From Neomegalonema sp. (lineage in GTDB: Bacteria > Pseudomonadota > Alphaproteobacteria > Rhodobacterales > Rhodobacteraceae), in the NCBI GenBank assembly GCA_022760435.1, contig JALEFY010000030.1, positions 1 through 64,000 of the forward strand: DNA of 64,000 nucleotides, given 5' to 3'. The notes beneath the pieces are model-generated. The model searched no databases. It saw nothing but the letters and a program-made list of their open reading frames with translations, and was not told where the DNA came from. Below, piece by piece: positions 44,384 through 53,698 of the stretch; positions within the stretch are counted from its first letter, which is position 1; each line of letters starts with the position of its first letter. The translations under genes and the position numbers were made by a program.

Positions 44384-45568
44384 TTAATCCTTGAAAGCGG
44401 TGCAGCCGGGCTCGGCTTGGTCGATCCCGAGCGTGTCGAGCTCGGTGCGTTGATGCAAAAAGCCCTCGAGCGGGGCTTGTGCGGCGAGCGCGCGCGGATG
44501 AACCAGCGGGATGGGTTGGCGAAGCTGCCCGTTCCAGGCGCGATAGCTCATCTTGCGGCCCAGAAAGCCGGCGAGCTCGAACTTGTCCGACAGGATGAAG
44601 GCGCGCAGCGTTGCGGCATCGGCGCTGTTCGTGCGCGTCACGGCCTCGCCGATCGAGCGGATCGCGGCCCAGACCCCGTAATCGGTGCCGAGCATCGCGC
44701 GCTCGGCATTCTTTTCAAAGCGGCTTTGCAGTTGCGCCGCTCCCCATTGCTCGACGACGCGCGACCAGGGGACGGGGGTGAGCCCTTCGGTCCCGGCGAT
44801 CGGGCGCGGGTCCCAGGTGTTGAAGGGGATGTAGCGGCCGAAATCGTCGAGCTCATCGGCGACCAGCAGCACGTCATAATCCGGGCCTTGGGTGAAGAGC
44901 GGCACTTCCTGCGCGGCGTTGCGGCGCATGTCGGCGTCAAAGGCCCAGGTCTTCTCGGCGACGATCTTGGCGTTGAACTTGATCGCCGAGCGGCGCAGGG
45001 CGTCTGCATAGGCCTTGTCGCCCTCATGCGTGCCCTCGACCAGGAACCAGCGCCGCCAGCGCTTCTGGATCAGGAACTGCGCCAGCGCGTCGGTGAGCAT
45101 CGCGCGCGAGGGGATGCTGTGCAGGACATTGGCCCGGCAGCCTTCGCGGCGCAGGGCGTCATCGGGGGCGGCGCCGTTGAAGATCAGCGCATCGCGGGCC
45201 TCCGGCAGGTCCGCAATCGCCTGAACCGATCCGGCGCTCGCATTGAGCACCAATAGCCGCGCGCCAGCGGAAAGCTGCGCACGGGCAGCGGCGACAATGT
45301 CCTCTCCGGGCGCGAGGATCTGCTCGGACAATTGATAGTCATGGCCCAGGAACTTGCCGGTCGTGGCGTTGTCCTTCAGCGCCTGACGCGCCCCGGCCAG
45401 GCCCAGATCCTCGGGCACGGGATCGAGATTAGACAGCGTCGGCGGGCGCTCGCGCTGCTCTTGCAGATAAAGAATATCGACGCTGGTTTTGGGCGGGGCT
45501 GCCTGCAAAGGGACAAGCCAAGTGGCCGTCATCAGCACGGCAAGTGAAAGTCGGCTTCGCCAACGCAT
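44384..45568 (-). CDS. PQQ-dehydrogenase-associated ABC substrate-binding-like protein
   Basis: A 394-residue exported protein with a signal peptide (WLVPLQAAPP, ~residue 24) and a periplasmic-binding fold of the branched-chain amino-acid/urea type (VDILYLQEQRERPP, then GLAGARQALKDNATTGKFLG, and RWFLVEGTHEGDKAYADALRR). Proteins of this subfamily occur with PQQ-dependent alcohol dehydrogenase systems, which supports the call with its partners: the propeller gene downstream and cytochrome PedF divergently upstream. The ligand is unknown. Confidence 0.84.
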   Translation of the reverse strand: MRWRSRLSLAVLMTATWLVPLQAAPPKTSVDILYLQEQRERPPTLSNLDPVPEDLGLAGARQALKDNATTGKFLGHDYQLSEQILAPGEDIVAAARAQLSAGARLLVLNASAGSVQAIADLPEARDALIFNGAAPDDALRREGCRANVLHSIPSRAMLTDALAQFLIQKRWRRWFLVEGTHEGDKAYADALRRSAIKFNAKIVAEKTWAFDADMRRNAAQEVPLFTQGPDYDVLLVADELDDFGRYIPFNTWDPRPIAGTEGLTPVPWSRVVEQWGAAQLQSRFEKNAERAMLGTDYGVWAAIRSIGEAVTRTNSADAATLRAFILSDKFELAGFLGRKMSYRAWNGQLRQPIPLVHPRALAAQAPLEGFLHQRTELDTLGIDQAEPGCTAFKD

Positions 45569-45864
45569 TTATCTCTCCCTGTTATGCGCGCGGAGCATCG
45601 CCGCGCGCTTGCCTGACTTGACCACGGCGCCGGGAGCTGTGCAAATCAGACCAATGTATAAGGGGCGGCAGCGCAGGGGGAGAGGGGCTGGTGATGGTGA
45701 CCTGCTCAGTACCGTACCGATCCGCGGCCTACTGATCCGCGCGTGGGGGCTCCCGGCTGCATTTAAGCGACGAAAGTCGAATGGATCAGGCGCGATTTTT
45801 CTTCTCAGATGCTGCGAGCATGAAAAGCGGCGATGAGCCGCGACGCATCATCCGGGAGGACATT

Positions 45865-46302
45865 ATGAACATCAAGAGCACCCTGGCCGCACTGGCCCTG
45901 ACCTTGTCGCCGTCGCTGCTGGCAGGGGCCGCGCAGGCCGAAGGCTATCTGGCGCTCAAGGCCGAAAAGCTCGAAGAGCTTGAACTTGGGCTCGGTGAGG
46001 CCGGTTTCGGCATCAGTCAGACCCGCTATGAGATGGAGACCGGGAAAGCCTACAAGCTGGAGATTACCTCCACAGGCGCGCAGGAATGCGCTTTTCACGC
46101 GCCGGATTTCTTCAACTTCATCTGGCTACGAAAGGTCGAGGTCGAGGGCGTCGAGATCAAGGCCAGCGGGCTTTATGAGATCGAGTTTGAAAGCGATGGC
46201 GAGGCCGAGTTGATCTTTGTGCCGATCCGGCCGGGCGAGTTCGCATTCTCTTGTGCCGGGCTTGAGCATAAGGGCATGACCGGCGTGTTTTCTGTCAAAT
46301 AA
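45865..46302 (+). CDS. Periplasmic cupredoxin-like copper protein
   Basis: A 145-residue protein with a Sec signal (LLAGAAQAEG, ~residue 25) and a single cupredoxin domain. Type-1 copper ligands can be read as His78 (ECAFHAPDF), Cys130 and His135 in FSCAGLEHKGM, with Met138 as the axial ligand. The C-x4-H-x2-M spacing is close to azurin/pseudoazurin. It could pass electrons between the dehydrogenase and cytochrome c-550 or an oxidase. GGGAGGA precedes the ATG. It is followed 116 bases later by pedF on the same strand. Confidence 0.78.
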   Translation: MNIKSTLAALALTLSPSLLAGAAQAEGYLALKAEKLEELELGLGEAGFGISQTRYEMETGKAYKLEITSTGAQECAFHAPDFFNFIWLRKVEVEGVEIKASGLYEIEFESDGEAELIFVPIRPGEFAFSCAGLEHKGMTGVFSVK

Positions 46303-46418
46303 TGCGAAGGTAGCGTGCTGCGGGCGCAGGGCTTGCGCCGAAGGTCGAATGGTACCTTTCCAGATCAGCGGCTATTTCGAAAAGCAATCGATCATGACAG
46401 TTTTTCAGGGAGTTCCCA

Positions 46419-47156
46419 ATGCGCTTTTCCTTTGTTGAGGTATCATCGACCCTTGCGGCGCTTGGTGTGGCCGCCCTTCTCGTCGCCCAGCCGCAAATCG
46501 CGAGCGCTCATGGCGATGTCGCCCCGCAGCCGGTCGATACCGATGCGCTGCCCGATGTGGGGGAGGAATGGTTGACCGAGAACCCGTACCGCTCGGTCGA
46601 TCGCGAGGTTTTCCTCAAGGCGATCGAGATCGGTGCTTCGGGCTACAACCAGAACTGCGCGCGCTGCCATGGGCTGGAGGTCGTCTCGGGTGGTCTGGCG
46701 CCGGATCTGCGGTATCTGGAAGCCGAGGAATATGGCGATGAGTGGTTCCTGGAGCGTTTCCGTGAGGGCTACACCCAGAACGGGATCACCAAGATGCCAG
46801 CCTTCGGCGAATTGCTCGGGCAAAAGGCTGCCTGGGCGATCCGTACCTATGTGGAAACCCGCCCGGATGATGGCGCGCTTGATCCCTTTGCCGAGGAGCT
46901 CGGCCAGTTCCGCGATCGCCTTGCCGAGATCGGCACCGGGCTCGGGGATGGTTCGCTGAGCTATGACAGCGTGGCCGAGGAAATCGCGGCGATTACCGGC
47001 AAACTCGAGGAAATCGCCGCGCAGGTCGAGACCGGCTCGGGGCAGGAATACGCCGATACCGCCGCCTCGCGCGCCGCCGCCCTTCTGTCAAAAGGGGCCG
47101 ATGGCGTCGTGAAGGCACAAGAAGCCCTCAAGATCGGATTGTCTGACGCGCAATGA
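46419..47156 (+). CDS. pedF: Cytochrome c-550 PedF
   Basis: A 245-residue exported monoheme cytochrome with the signal ending near ASAHG (residue ~31), a single CARCH at residues 80-84 and an axial Met candidate in GITKMPAFGE. The family carries electrons from quinoprotein ethanol dehydrogenase. Beyond the ~150-residue core there is a C-terminal Ala/Glu-rich extension of about 95 residues predicted to be helical, longer than expected for the family. It overlaps the next gene by four bases (ATGA), so the two are translated together. Confidence 0.88.
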   Translation: MRFSFVEVSSTLAALGVAALLVAQPQIASAHGDVAPQPVDTDALPDVGEEWLTENPYRSVDREVFLKAIEIGASGYNQNCARCHGLEVVSGGLAPDLRYLEAEEYGDEWFLERFREGYTQNGITKMPAFGELLGQKAAWAIRTYVETRPDDGALDPFAEELGQFRDRLAEIGTGLGDGSLSYDSVAEEIAAITGKLEEIAAQVETGSGQEYADTAASRAAALLSKGADGVVKAQEALKIGLSDAQ

Positions 47157-48097
47157 GCCGCAAGATCTTCAATAGCCCGTCCCGGCGGGCTTTCCTTCGC
47201 GGGGCGGCATCAGTTGCGATGCTGCCCTTTGGCGCGTCTGGCGCATGGGCGCAAAGCGGGGCGCAATTGCCTCAGCAGGCACCGCGACCGCCGCGCCCGA
47301 CCTTCCTGCCCGGTCGCGATTACGATCAGATCCTCGAGCAGGGTTTCATCGAGATCGGGGTGTATGAAGATTTCCCGCCCTTTTCCTTCTCTCAGGACGG
47401 CAAGCTGGTCGGCATCGATGTCGATCTCGCGCATCTGATTGCCGAGGCGCTCGGGGTGAGGGCACAGGTGCGCAGCACGGCGGCCGATGAGAATGTCGAC
47501 GGGGATCTGCGCAACAATATCTGGCGCGGTCCGGTCGTCGGCGGCAAGGTCGTCAATGTGCTGATGCATGTGCCCTATGATCGCGAATTGGAGACCCGTA
47601 ACGAGCTTATCGTGCTCACCGGCAAATACATGGGCGAGAAGATCGGCATGGCCTGGCGGCGCGATGCCTATCCTGATGGGGCGCCGACGGTCGCCTATTT
47701 CCGCTATGATACGGTCGGGGCCGAGGTCGACAGTCTGGCGAGCTTCTATCTCGCCAATGCGTTCCACGGTCAGGTCGCGCCCAATCTGCGCCATTACCCT
47801 GATACGCTGGCGGCGATGCAGGCGTTGGAGAGCGGGGAGGTCAAGGCGGTGCTCGGGCCGCTCTCGCAGCTCGAATTCGCGGCGGCGCGGGCGAGCGATC
47901 CGGATCTGCTCGAGGTTGCCACGCCGGTTCTGCCGGGCCTCGCGCTGGGGGCCTGGACCTTGGGCGTTGCGGTGCGGCACAATTATCGCCAGCTCGGCTA
48001 TGCGGTCGATGACGCGATGCGTGCGGCGATCGAGGATGGGCGCATGGCTCAGATCTTTGCCCGCTACGGCGTCAGCTATCGCGCGCCGGACCGCTAG
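47153..48097 (+). CDS. Quinoprotein dehydrogenase-associated substrate-binding-like protein
   Basis: A 314-residue exported protein with a twin-arginine signal (SPSRRAFLRGAASVAMLP) and a solute-binding type 3 fold (FIEIGVYEDFPPFSFSQDGK, then LVGIDVDLAHLIAEALGV). It belongs to the subfamily found beside PQQ-dependent dehydrogenases and PedF. Transport is doubtful since no permease is adjacent; such proteins may help load or activate the dehydrogenase. Start at the ATGA overlap with pedF. Confidence 0.86.
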   Translation: MSRKIFNSPSRRAFLRGAASVAMLPFGASGAWAQSGAQLPQQAPRPPRPTFLPGRDYDQILEQGFIEIGVYEDFPPFSFSQDGKLVGIDVDLAHLIAEALGVRAQVRSTAADENVDGDLRNNIWRGPVVGGKVVNVLMHVPYDRELETRNELIVLTGKYMGEKIGMAWRRDAYPDGAPTVAYFRYDTVGAEVDSLASFYLANAFHGQVAPNLRHYPDTLAAMQALESGEVKAVLGPLSQLEFAAARASDPDLLEVATPVLPGLALGAWTLGVAVRHNYRQLGYAVDDAMRAAIEDGRMAQIFARYGVSYRAPDR

Positions 48098-48103
48098 GGG
48101 CTC

Positions 48104-49072
48104 TCAGCCCCATTCCCCGCGCGCGATTGCTTCCATCTCGCTGACCAGCATCTGCGTGATGCGCGGTTCGGAGAGGGCGTGCCCAGCGCGGTCCACCATC
48201 ACCAGCCGGCCCTTGTCCCAGCGCTTGCACAGCTCATAAGCCGAGCGCGGCGGGCAGATCATGTCATAGCGGCCCTGAACAACGACGCCGGGGATCTGGG
48301 CGAGGCGCTCGCAATTATCGAGGATCGCTTCCTCCGCGCTCAAAAAGCCCTGATTGAGGAAATAATGGTTCTCGATCCGGGCAAAGGCCCGCGCCTGCGC
48401 ATCGTCTTCAAAGCAGAACATGCGGGCAGGGTCGGTGCGATAGGCCGCGGTCGCGCCCTCCCATCGGCTCCAGGGGCGGGCATGGCGGATCTGTGTCTCG
48501 ATGCTGCGGCTGGTGAGGCGGGCGTGATAGGCGGCAATGAGGTCGTCGCGCTCCTCGATCGGGATTGGCTCGCAAAACCGCTCATAAAGATCCGGCCACC
48601 AATGCCCGGCGCCACCATTGTAGAACCAGTCGACCTCGGCAGCTTGCAGCAGGAAAACGCCGCGCAGCACCAGCGCGCGCACCCGCTCGGGATGCTTTTG
48701 CGCATAGAGCAGGCCCAGCGTTGCGCCCCAGGAGCCGCCGAATACGATCCATCGCTCGATATTGAGGTGCTCGCGAATACGTTCGATATCCTCGATCAGG
48801 TCATGGGTCGTGTTCTCCTCCAGCGATGCGCTGGGGCGGGACCGGCCACTGCCGCGTTGATCGAACAGGATCACCTGAAAATGCCTGGGATCGAAAAAGC
48901 GTCGCATCGCCGGGCTGCACCCGCCTCCGGGTCCGCCATGCAGAACGACGACCGGGATCCCATCCGGCGTGCCGCAGCGCTCGATATAAAGATTATGGAT
49001 GCGGCTTACTTGCAGGCGCACATAATCGAAGGGTTCGATTGGCGGATAGAGATGGCCTTGCGCTGCATCCAT
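48104..49072 (-). CDS. pip: Proline iminopeptidase
   Basis: A 322-residue alpha/beta hydrolase (peptidase family S33) that removes N-terminal proline from peptides in the cytosol. Recognisable are LHGGPGGGCSPAMRRFFDP, the nucleophile Ser114 in FGGSWGATL, DQRGSGRS and VDRAGHALSEP with the catalytic His. Length is standard. It ends six bases from the convergent substrate-binding gene. No clear operon partner. Confidence 0.95.
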   Translation of the reverse strand: MDAAQGHLYPPIEPFDYVRLQVSRIHNLYIERCGTPDGIPVVVLHGGPGGGCSPAMRRFFDPRHFQVILFDQRGSGRSRPSASLEENTTHDLIEDIERIREHLNIERWIVFGGSWGATLGLLYAQKHPERVRALVLRGVFLLQAAEVDWFYNGGAGHWWPDLYERFCEPIPIEERDDLIAAYHARLTSRSIETQIRHARPWSRWEGATAAYRTDPARMFCFEDDAQARAFARIENHYFLNQGFLSAEEAILDNCERLAQIPGVVVQGRYDMICPPRSAYELCKRWDKGRLVMVDRAGHALSEPRITQMLVSEMEAIARGEWG

Positions 49073-49312
49073 TCGGGGCGACCTGCTTACTCGATCTCGA
49101 CACTCGGTTGCGCTCAGACTTGTGTCTCATGCCTTGCCCTTGCTCGCAAGCGCTTTGGTAGCGGAGCCGGGACGTGCAGGCGCATCTAGGGCCTCGCCAG
49201 GGGGCGCAAGGGCGCGCAAGGGCCTCGCAAGGGTCTCGATTGCTGCAAACAGGGTGGCGACAGGGGCGCGGGCTGTCCTATATCTAGGCATCATCGCTGC
49301 GAAAGGGATCCG

Positions 49313-50107
49313 ATGACTGTCGATGCCAAATCTCCCCCCGATCTCGACAACGGCTCTGCGCGGCTGGACCCGCAAGAGGTCGCGCGGTTCGAGGCCATGG
49401 CGGCGCAATGGTGGGATCGAGACGGCCCGATGGCGGCGCTGCACGCCATGCAGGCGGTCCGTCTGCGCTTGCTGGTCGATCAGATCCGCGGGCAATTCGG
49501 GATCAGCGCTCAGGGTGCGCTGCGCGGGCTGCGTATTCTGGATGTCGGTTGCGGGGCTGGTCTGATCTGTGAGCCGCTGGCCCGACTGGGGGCAGAGGTC
49601 ACCGGCATCGATGCGGCCAAAGCGAGTATCGAGGCCGCGCGGGCCCATGCGCAGGCGGGCGGTCTGTCGATTACCTATCGCGATCTGCTGCTCGATGATT
49701 TGCTCGAGGAAGGCGCGCGCTTTGATGTCGTGCTCTGCCTTGAGGTGATAGAGCATGTGCCCGACCCGCAAATGCTCGTGCGCTCGCTGGTACAAGCGCT
49801 CCGGCCCGAGGGGCTGCTCGCGATGTCGACCGTCAACCGAACGCTCAAATCCTGGCTGCTGGGGATTGTCGGGGCTGAATATGTGATGGGCTGGTTGCCC
49901 ATGGGCACGCATGAGTGGCGCCGGTTCGTCAAGCCTGAAGATCTGGCGACAATGATGGCTGAAGCCGGAGCCCTACCCGTGGATCGTCAGGGCCTTGTCT
50001 ATGATCCCTTGACCCGACGCTGGTCGCGATCACCCGATGATCTGAGCATGAATTACATGATGTTCGCCGAAGGCAGCGACCTGAGCGGGCAAGAGAGCGC
50101 ATCCTGA
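49313..50107 (+). CDS. ubiG: Ubiquinone biosynthesis O-methyltransferase
   Basis: A 264-residue SAM-dependent methyltransferase that performs both O-methylations in ubiquinone synthesis. The N-terminal EVARFEAMAAQWWDRDGPMAAL and the SAM motif LDVGCGAGL (77-85) are diagnostic, with VLCLEVIEHVPDP after. The ATG at 49313 has a short GGGA site. Ubiquinone is the electron donor of the bd oxidase encoded elsewhere in the window, but this is not a shared operon. Confidence 0.96.
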   Translation: MTVDAKSPPDLDNGSARLDPQEVARFEAMAAQWWDRDGPMAALHAMQAVRLRLLVDQIRGQFGISAQGALRGLRILDVGCGAGLICEPLARLGAEVTGIDAAKASIEAARAHAQAGGLSITYRDLLLDDLLEEGARFDVVLCLEVIEHVPDPQMLVRSLVQALRPEGLLAMSTVNRTLKSWLLGIVGAEYVMGWLPMGTHEWRRFVKPEDLATMMAEAGALPVDRQGLVYDPLTRRWSRSPDDLSMNYMMFAEGSDLSGQESAS

Positions 50108-50159
50108 GCGGGCGCATCCGGTTTGAGGATCGCCAGTCAGGGCCTGCGAAAGGGGCGAA

Positions 50160-51002
50160 ATGTCTGAATTGGAAGGGCGCAAAGTTGAGGCTGAGCCCGA
50201 GCCTGAAGCGCGCGCGCCGATGCGTCGCGGGGCGTCTCGTTGGGGGGCGGGATATCGGGCAGGATTTTGGGCAGGATTGTTGGCAGGAGCCTATGCGGCC
50301 TTGCCTTTTGCGCTGACGATTCTGCCCTTTGGCCTGATCTTCGGGGTGGTGGCCAAGGAAGCCGGCCTTGATCTGCTGGAAACCATGGCCATGACGTCTC
50401 TGGTCGCTGCCGGTGCCTCGCAATTCGCCGTCCTGCCCATGCTTGAGCAGGGGGCGCCGGAACTGCTGGCCATTCTCACAGGCGCGGTCGTGAATGCGCG
50501 CATGGCGATGTATTCGGCCTCGCTGGCGACGGTCTGGCCGCGCAGCTCCTTGGGAATGCGGATGCTGTCGGCCTATTTTCTCAACGATCAGAACTATGCG
50601 CTTTCCTTCCGCCGGTTTCGTGAGCGGCCCGATGCGGTGGCGGCGAACAAGCTGGGCTTTTATTTCGGTGTCGGGGGGCTGACGGTGAGTGTCTGGGTCC
50701 TTGGCACTTTTCTGGGGGCCGTGATTGGCGAGCAGCTTCCGCCGAGCTGGTCGCTCGATTTCGCGGTCCCGATCACCTTCATCGCCATTGTCGCGCCGAT
50801 CCTGCGTGGTCTGGCCAATATTCTGGCGGCATTGGTGGGCGCCCTGCTATCGGTGCTGCTCATTGGTTTGCCCTTCGGCACGGGCTTTCTGATCGCGGCC
50901 GTTTGCGGGATTTTCACGGGCTATGCGGTCGAAACCTGGTTGCAGCCCTGGTTGCAACCTTGGCTTGAGCGGCGAGCACCGGACAAGGCGAGCGGCGTAT
51001 GA
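50160..51002 (+). CDS. azlC: AzlC family branched-chain amino acid exporter, large subunit
   Basis: A 280-residue membrane protein of the LIV-E exporter family. After a charged N-terminus (~40 residues) come GLIFGVVAKEAGLDLLE, TSLVAAGASQFAVLPML and the NARMAMYSASL motif. The export partner AzlD overlaps by four bases downstream, so the pair forms a two-component exporter for branched-chain amino acids or analogues. AAAGGGG is the ribosome-binding site. Confidence 0.92.
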   Translation: MSELEGRKVEAEPEPEARAPMRRGASRWGAGYRAGFWAGLLAGAYAALPFALTILPFGLIFGVVAKEAGLDLLETMAMTSLVAAGASQFAVLPMLEQGAPELLAILTGAVVNARMAMYSASLATVWPRSSLGMRMLSAYFLNDQNYALSFRRFRERPDAVAANKLGFYFGVGGLTVSVWVLGTFLGAVIGEQLPPSWSLDFAVPITFIAIVAPILRGLANILAALVGALLSVLLIGLPFGTGFLIAAVCGIFTGYAVETWLQPWLQPWLERRAPDKASGV

Positions 51003-51322
51003 ACGAGGCAAGCTTCTGGATCGTGGTCCTTGGGCTTGGGGCCGCGACGTATCTCATCCGCCTGTCTTTTCTGGGCATTCTCGGCGGGCGCGCATTGCCA
51101 GCCGGGCTTGTTCGGTTGCTGTCCTATGTCCCGGTCGCGGTACTGCCTGCTCTCATTGCGCCGATGGTGCTGTTCCCGAAGGCGACGGGGGGCAGTTTCG
51201 ATCTGCCGCGTTTGCTCGCGGCCCTGATCGCCTTCGCCGTGGCCGCTGTCGTGCGCTCGGCGCTGGCGGCGATCCTGTCGGGGATGGGGGCGCTGTGGCT
51301 GATCAGCGCCTTTCTCCCTTAG
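50999..51322 (+). CDS. azlD: AzlD domain small exporter subunit
   Basis: A 107-residue protein with four hydrophobic segments, the small partner of AzlC (WIVVLGLGAATYLIRLSFL, then LSYVPVAVLPALIAPMVLF). The ATG overlaps the azlC stop (ATGA), implying coupled translation. A hairpin at 51333-51358 follows. Confidence 0.9.
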   Translation: MNEASFWIVVLGLGAATYLIRLSFLGILGGRALPAGLVRLLSYVPVAVLPALIAPMVLFPKATGGSFDLPRLLAALIAFAVAAVVRSALAAILSGMGALWLISAFLP

Positions 51323-51332
51323 CCATGAGAAA

Positions 51333-51358
51333 GCCCTTGCCGATCGCTCGACAAGGGC
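51333..51358. terminator. Hairpin between azlD and mscL
   Basis: GCCCTTG (51333-51339) and CAAGGGC (51352-51358) are exact complements. The trailing T-tract on the plus strand is short (AATTT), and the genes on either side converge, so it may serve both. Confidence 0.6.
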
Positions 51359-51385
51359 CAATTTCTGCGCATCCAAGCCGCGCGA

Positions 51386-51814
51386 TCAGGCGCTTTGCTT
51401 GGCCAGCAGGTCGCGGATCTCCTTGAGCACGAGCACATCTGCCGGATCGGCGGCGGGCTCGGCCGGGGCTTCCTCTTCCTTGCGCTTGAGGTTGTTCACC
51501 CCCTTGACGATCAGGAACAGCACAAACGCGACGATCAGGAAGCTGATCACAGCATTGATGAACAGGCCGTAATTGAGCGTCGGAGCGCCCGCTTCCTGAG
51601 CGGCGGCGAGGGTCGTGTAATCGCCATCGCCCAGATTGACGAACAGGTTCGAAAAATCAGTCCCGCCAGTGAACATGCCGATCACCGGGTTCATGATATC
51701 GGAGACAAAGCTCGTCACGATCGAGGTAAAGGCGGCACCGATGACGATACCAACGCCCATATCGACCACATTGCCTTTGACGGCGAACTCCTTGAATTCT
51801 GACAACATACCCAT
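51386..51814 (-). CDS. mscL: Large-conductance mechanosensitive channel
   Basis: A 142-residue channel that opens on osmotic downshock. Two transmembrane helices, with the diagnostic N-terminus [26 protein letters not shown] and C-terminal helix [17 protein letters not shown] (quoted partly), and a disordered acidic loop. GGGAG lies seven bases before the ATG at 51814; the open frame further upstream is non-homologous. It fits with the glucosylglycerol osmolyte genes six kilobases away. Confidence 0.95.
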   Translation of the reverse strand: MGMLSEFKEFAVKGNVVDMGVGIVIGAAFTSIVTSFVSDIMNPVIGMFTGGTDFSNLFVNLGDGDYTTLAAAQEAGAPTLNYGLFINAVISFLIVAFVLFLIVKGVNNLKRKEEEAPAEPAADPADVLVLKEIRDLLAKQSA

Positions 51815-52032
51815 TGAACCACTCCCATTTCGCAGGTTCGCGCCGTTTTGACGCAGTGTGGCTATATCAGGGCAGTAACCATCTCGACAAACAGATTCGA
51901 ATGGCCGCCCTCGCTCTGCTTGATGCGGCTTGGTTGATGCTGCTTGCAATTTGGTTCACGATGAGGGGAAGGCGATGTCGGGGATTCGGCCGTGATGGCG
52001 CATCGTCAGATAGAGGATAGAGAGGGGACGCC

Positions 52033-52944
52033 ATGCAATTTGGGAAATTCATCCTTGCCGCGATCGGGTCGCTGGGCCTCGCGGCTTGCGCCAGCAACCA
52101 GACCACGACGGCAACCCCGGTGCAGGATCTGCAACCGCTGACCGCCTTCATCAAGGAAGCCGGCTTCATTCCGCTGCCCGTGCCAAACTCGAATTACTAT
52201 CCCGGTGCCATCGTGCAGGTGGTGCCGCTGGCCGATGGCCGGAACCGGCTCGAATGGTATAGCGAGATGCGCTCGTGCGGGGCGTTTGATGAGGAGCTGG
52301 CGGTCAAGGAAGGCAGCAGCATCGGGTTCTCCACCGGCAAGACCTACAAGGCCAATCTTGGCCTGAGCCTGCTCACGCCAACCGCGGGCGCGGTCAATCC
52401 CAATGCCAATTATCTCTCCGGTGCTCAGATCACCATCGACAAGACCGCGATGCCGGTGCTCGACCGTCTGAAGGTCGATGGATGGCGGCAACGGGTGATC
52501 GAGCAGGGCGGCGCAGGTCTGCCAGCGCAATGCCGCCTGATCGCGCAGGATACGCCGCGCGATCTGTTCATTATCCGTGAGGCCCTGGCCATTCGTAGCG
52601 GCAAGATCACCTATCTGTCGCAAGCCGGTGCCGAAGTGGAAGTCGCGGGTCTGGCGAAGGAATTGGCCGCGGGCAATGCCGGGCTTTCCTATGATGGCGG
52701 ATCGGGCGTGACGATTGATGAGCCATTGTTCATCGGGGTGCGGCGCTTGTCCTATGTGAAGGGGGCTGCTCCGGAGCCAGTGACGCGGGCGCCAGAAGGC
52801 CCAACTACAGGGTCCCCAACGCCATCCGGCACGCCACCGGCGGCGACCTTGCCGAGCCCGCATGTCATGACCGGCCCCGCTCCGGCCCGAGACCTTGAGC
52901 CCAGTGAGATCGAAGCCCTGTTCTCGGGCGCCGTGGTCGAATAG
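52033..52944 (+). CDS. Predicted lipoprotein of unknown function
   Basis: A 303-residue protein with a lipobox (GLAACAS, Cys20 the lipidated residue), then a body of about 220 residues and a Pro/Thr/Ser-rich tail (~240-290). I do not recognise the family. The sequence has YYPGAIVQVVPLADGRNRLEWYS in the middle (partial quote) and a repeated GAxVxV theme. It starts with GAGAGGGG just ahead of the ATG, is followed eight bases later by a YchJ-family gene, and is probably outer-membrane or periplasmic. Confidence 0.7.
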   Translation: MQFGKFILAAIGSLGLAACASNQTTTATPVQDLQPLTAFIKEAGFIPLPVPNSNYYPGAIVQVVPLADGRNRLEWYSEMRSCGAFDEELAVKEGSSIGFSTGKTYKANLGLSLLTPTAGAVNPNANYLSGAQITIDKTAMPVLDRLKVDGWRQRVIEQGGAGLPAQCRLIAQDTPRDLFIIREALAIRSGKITYLSQAGAEVEVAGLAKELAAGNAGLSYDGGSGVTIDEPLFIGVRRLSYVKGAAPEPVTRAPEGPTTGSPTPSGTPPAATLPSPHVMTGPAPARDLEPSEIEALFSGAVVE

Positions 52945-52952
52945 GCGCGCCG

Positions 52953-53501
52953 ATGCCCCAAAAGCGAGGAACAGGGGAGCGAGCAGCAGAAGAGCAAGGC
53001 GCGGCGCAAGGCGTTCTTGGCGGTGCCGAGGATCTGGCGCCGACGCAGCAACCCTGCCCTTGCCGGATCAATGGCCCGGTCGGCCCCGGGCCCAGCGGGG
53101 TACCCTGCTATGCCGAGTGCTGCGCGCCCCTTCATCAAGGCGATCGCGACGCGCCAACCGCCGAAGCGCTGATGCGCTCGCGCTACAGCGCCTTTGTGAT
53201 GCTGGACGAGGCCTATCTGCTGCGCACGCATCACCCGCAGACCCGGCCCGAGATGCTCGGCGCGGTTCTGGTGCCGCATTGGCTCGGCTTGAAGATCCTT
53301 GATCACACCGAGGAGCAGGACAGCGCCGAGGTCGAATTTGTCGCGCGCTATCTCTCGGAAGGCAAGCAAGGGCGTCTGCATGAGCGCAGCCGCTTTCGCC
53401 AAGAAAATGGCCAGTGGTTCTATCTCGACGCGGTGCCGCCGCGCAAAAGCAAGCTCACGGTGCCCAAAAGGCGATCCACCCGCACCGCGCCTCGGCGGTG
53501 A
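52953..53501 (+). CDS. YchJ family protein (SEC-C/UPF0225-like)
   Basis: A 182-residue protein of the YchJ family. The hallmark cysteine motif PCPC and CYAECCAPLH then TAEALMRSRYSAFVMLDEAY, with a C-terminal cystatin-like NTF2 portion (FVARYLSEGKQGRLHERSRF), are visible. The N-terminus carries about 34 extra residues before the first PCPC, with no in-frame alternative start there. Function unknown; SEC-C motifs usually bind zinc. Confidence 0.85.
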   Translation: MPQKRGTGERAAEEQGAAQGVLGGAEDLAPTQQPCPCRINGPVGPGPSGVPCYAECCAPLHQGDRDAPTAEALMRSRYSAFVMLDEAYLLRTHHPQTRPEMLGAVLVPHWLGLKILDHTEEQDSAEVEFVARYLSEGKQGRLHERSRFRQENGQWFYLDAVPPRKSKLTVPKRRSTRTAPRR

Positions 53502-53513
53502 ATCTGGAAGCCG

Positions 53514-53558
53514 GTATTTTGGCAGCCAGTCTTTTGGCAGCCCGTATTTTTGGCAACT
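53514..53558 (+). repeat. 15-bp imperfect tandem repeat upstream of the MFS gene
   Basis: Units begin at 53514, 53529 and 53544. Each holds TTTTGGCA, the third with an altered end. It lies in the ~200-base gap before the Bcr/CflA gene. Confidence 0.6.
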
Positions 53559-53698
53559 CGTGTATCGAGGCGGGGTTGATGCTCGGTCGCGGATATGTCT
53601 GAGCCGCTCATCCTTGTCCTCGAATATCCTCTCACCCGCCATTTGCCCCTCGACCGCAAGGCCCGCGCGCCCTATCTGCGGGAGCAGAGGATCTTTAA

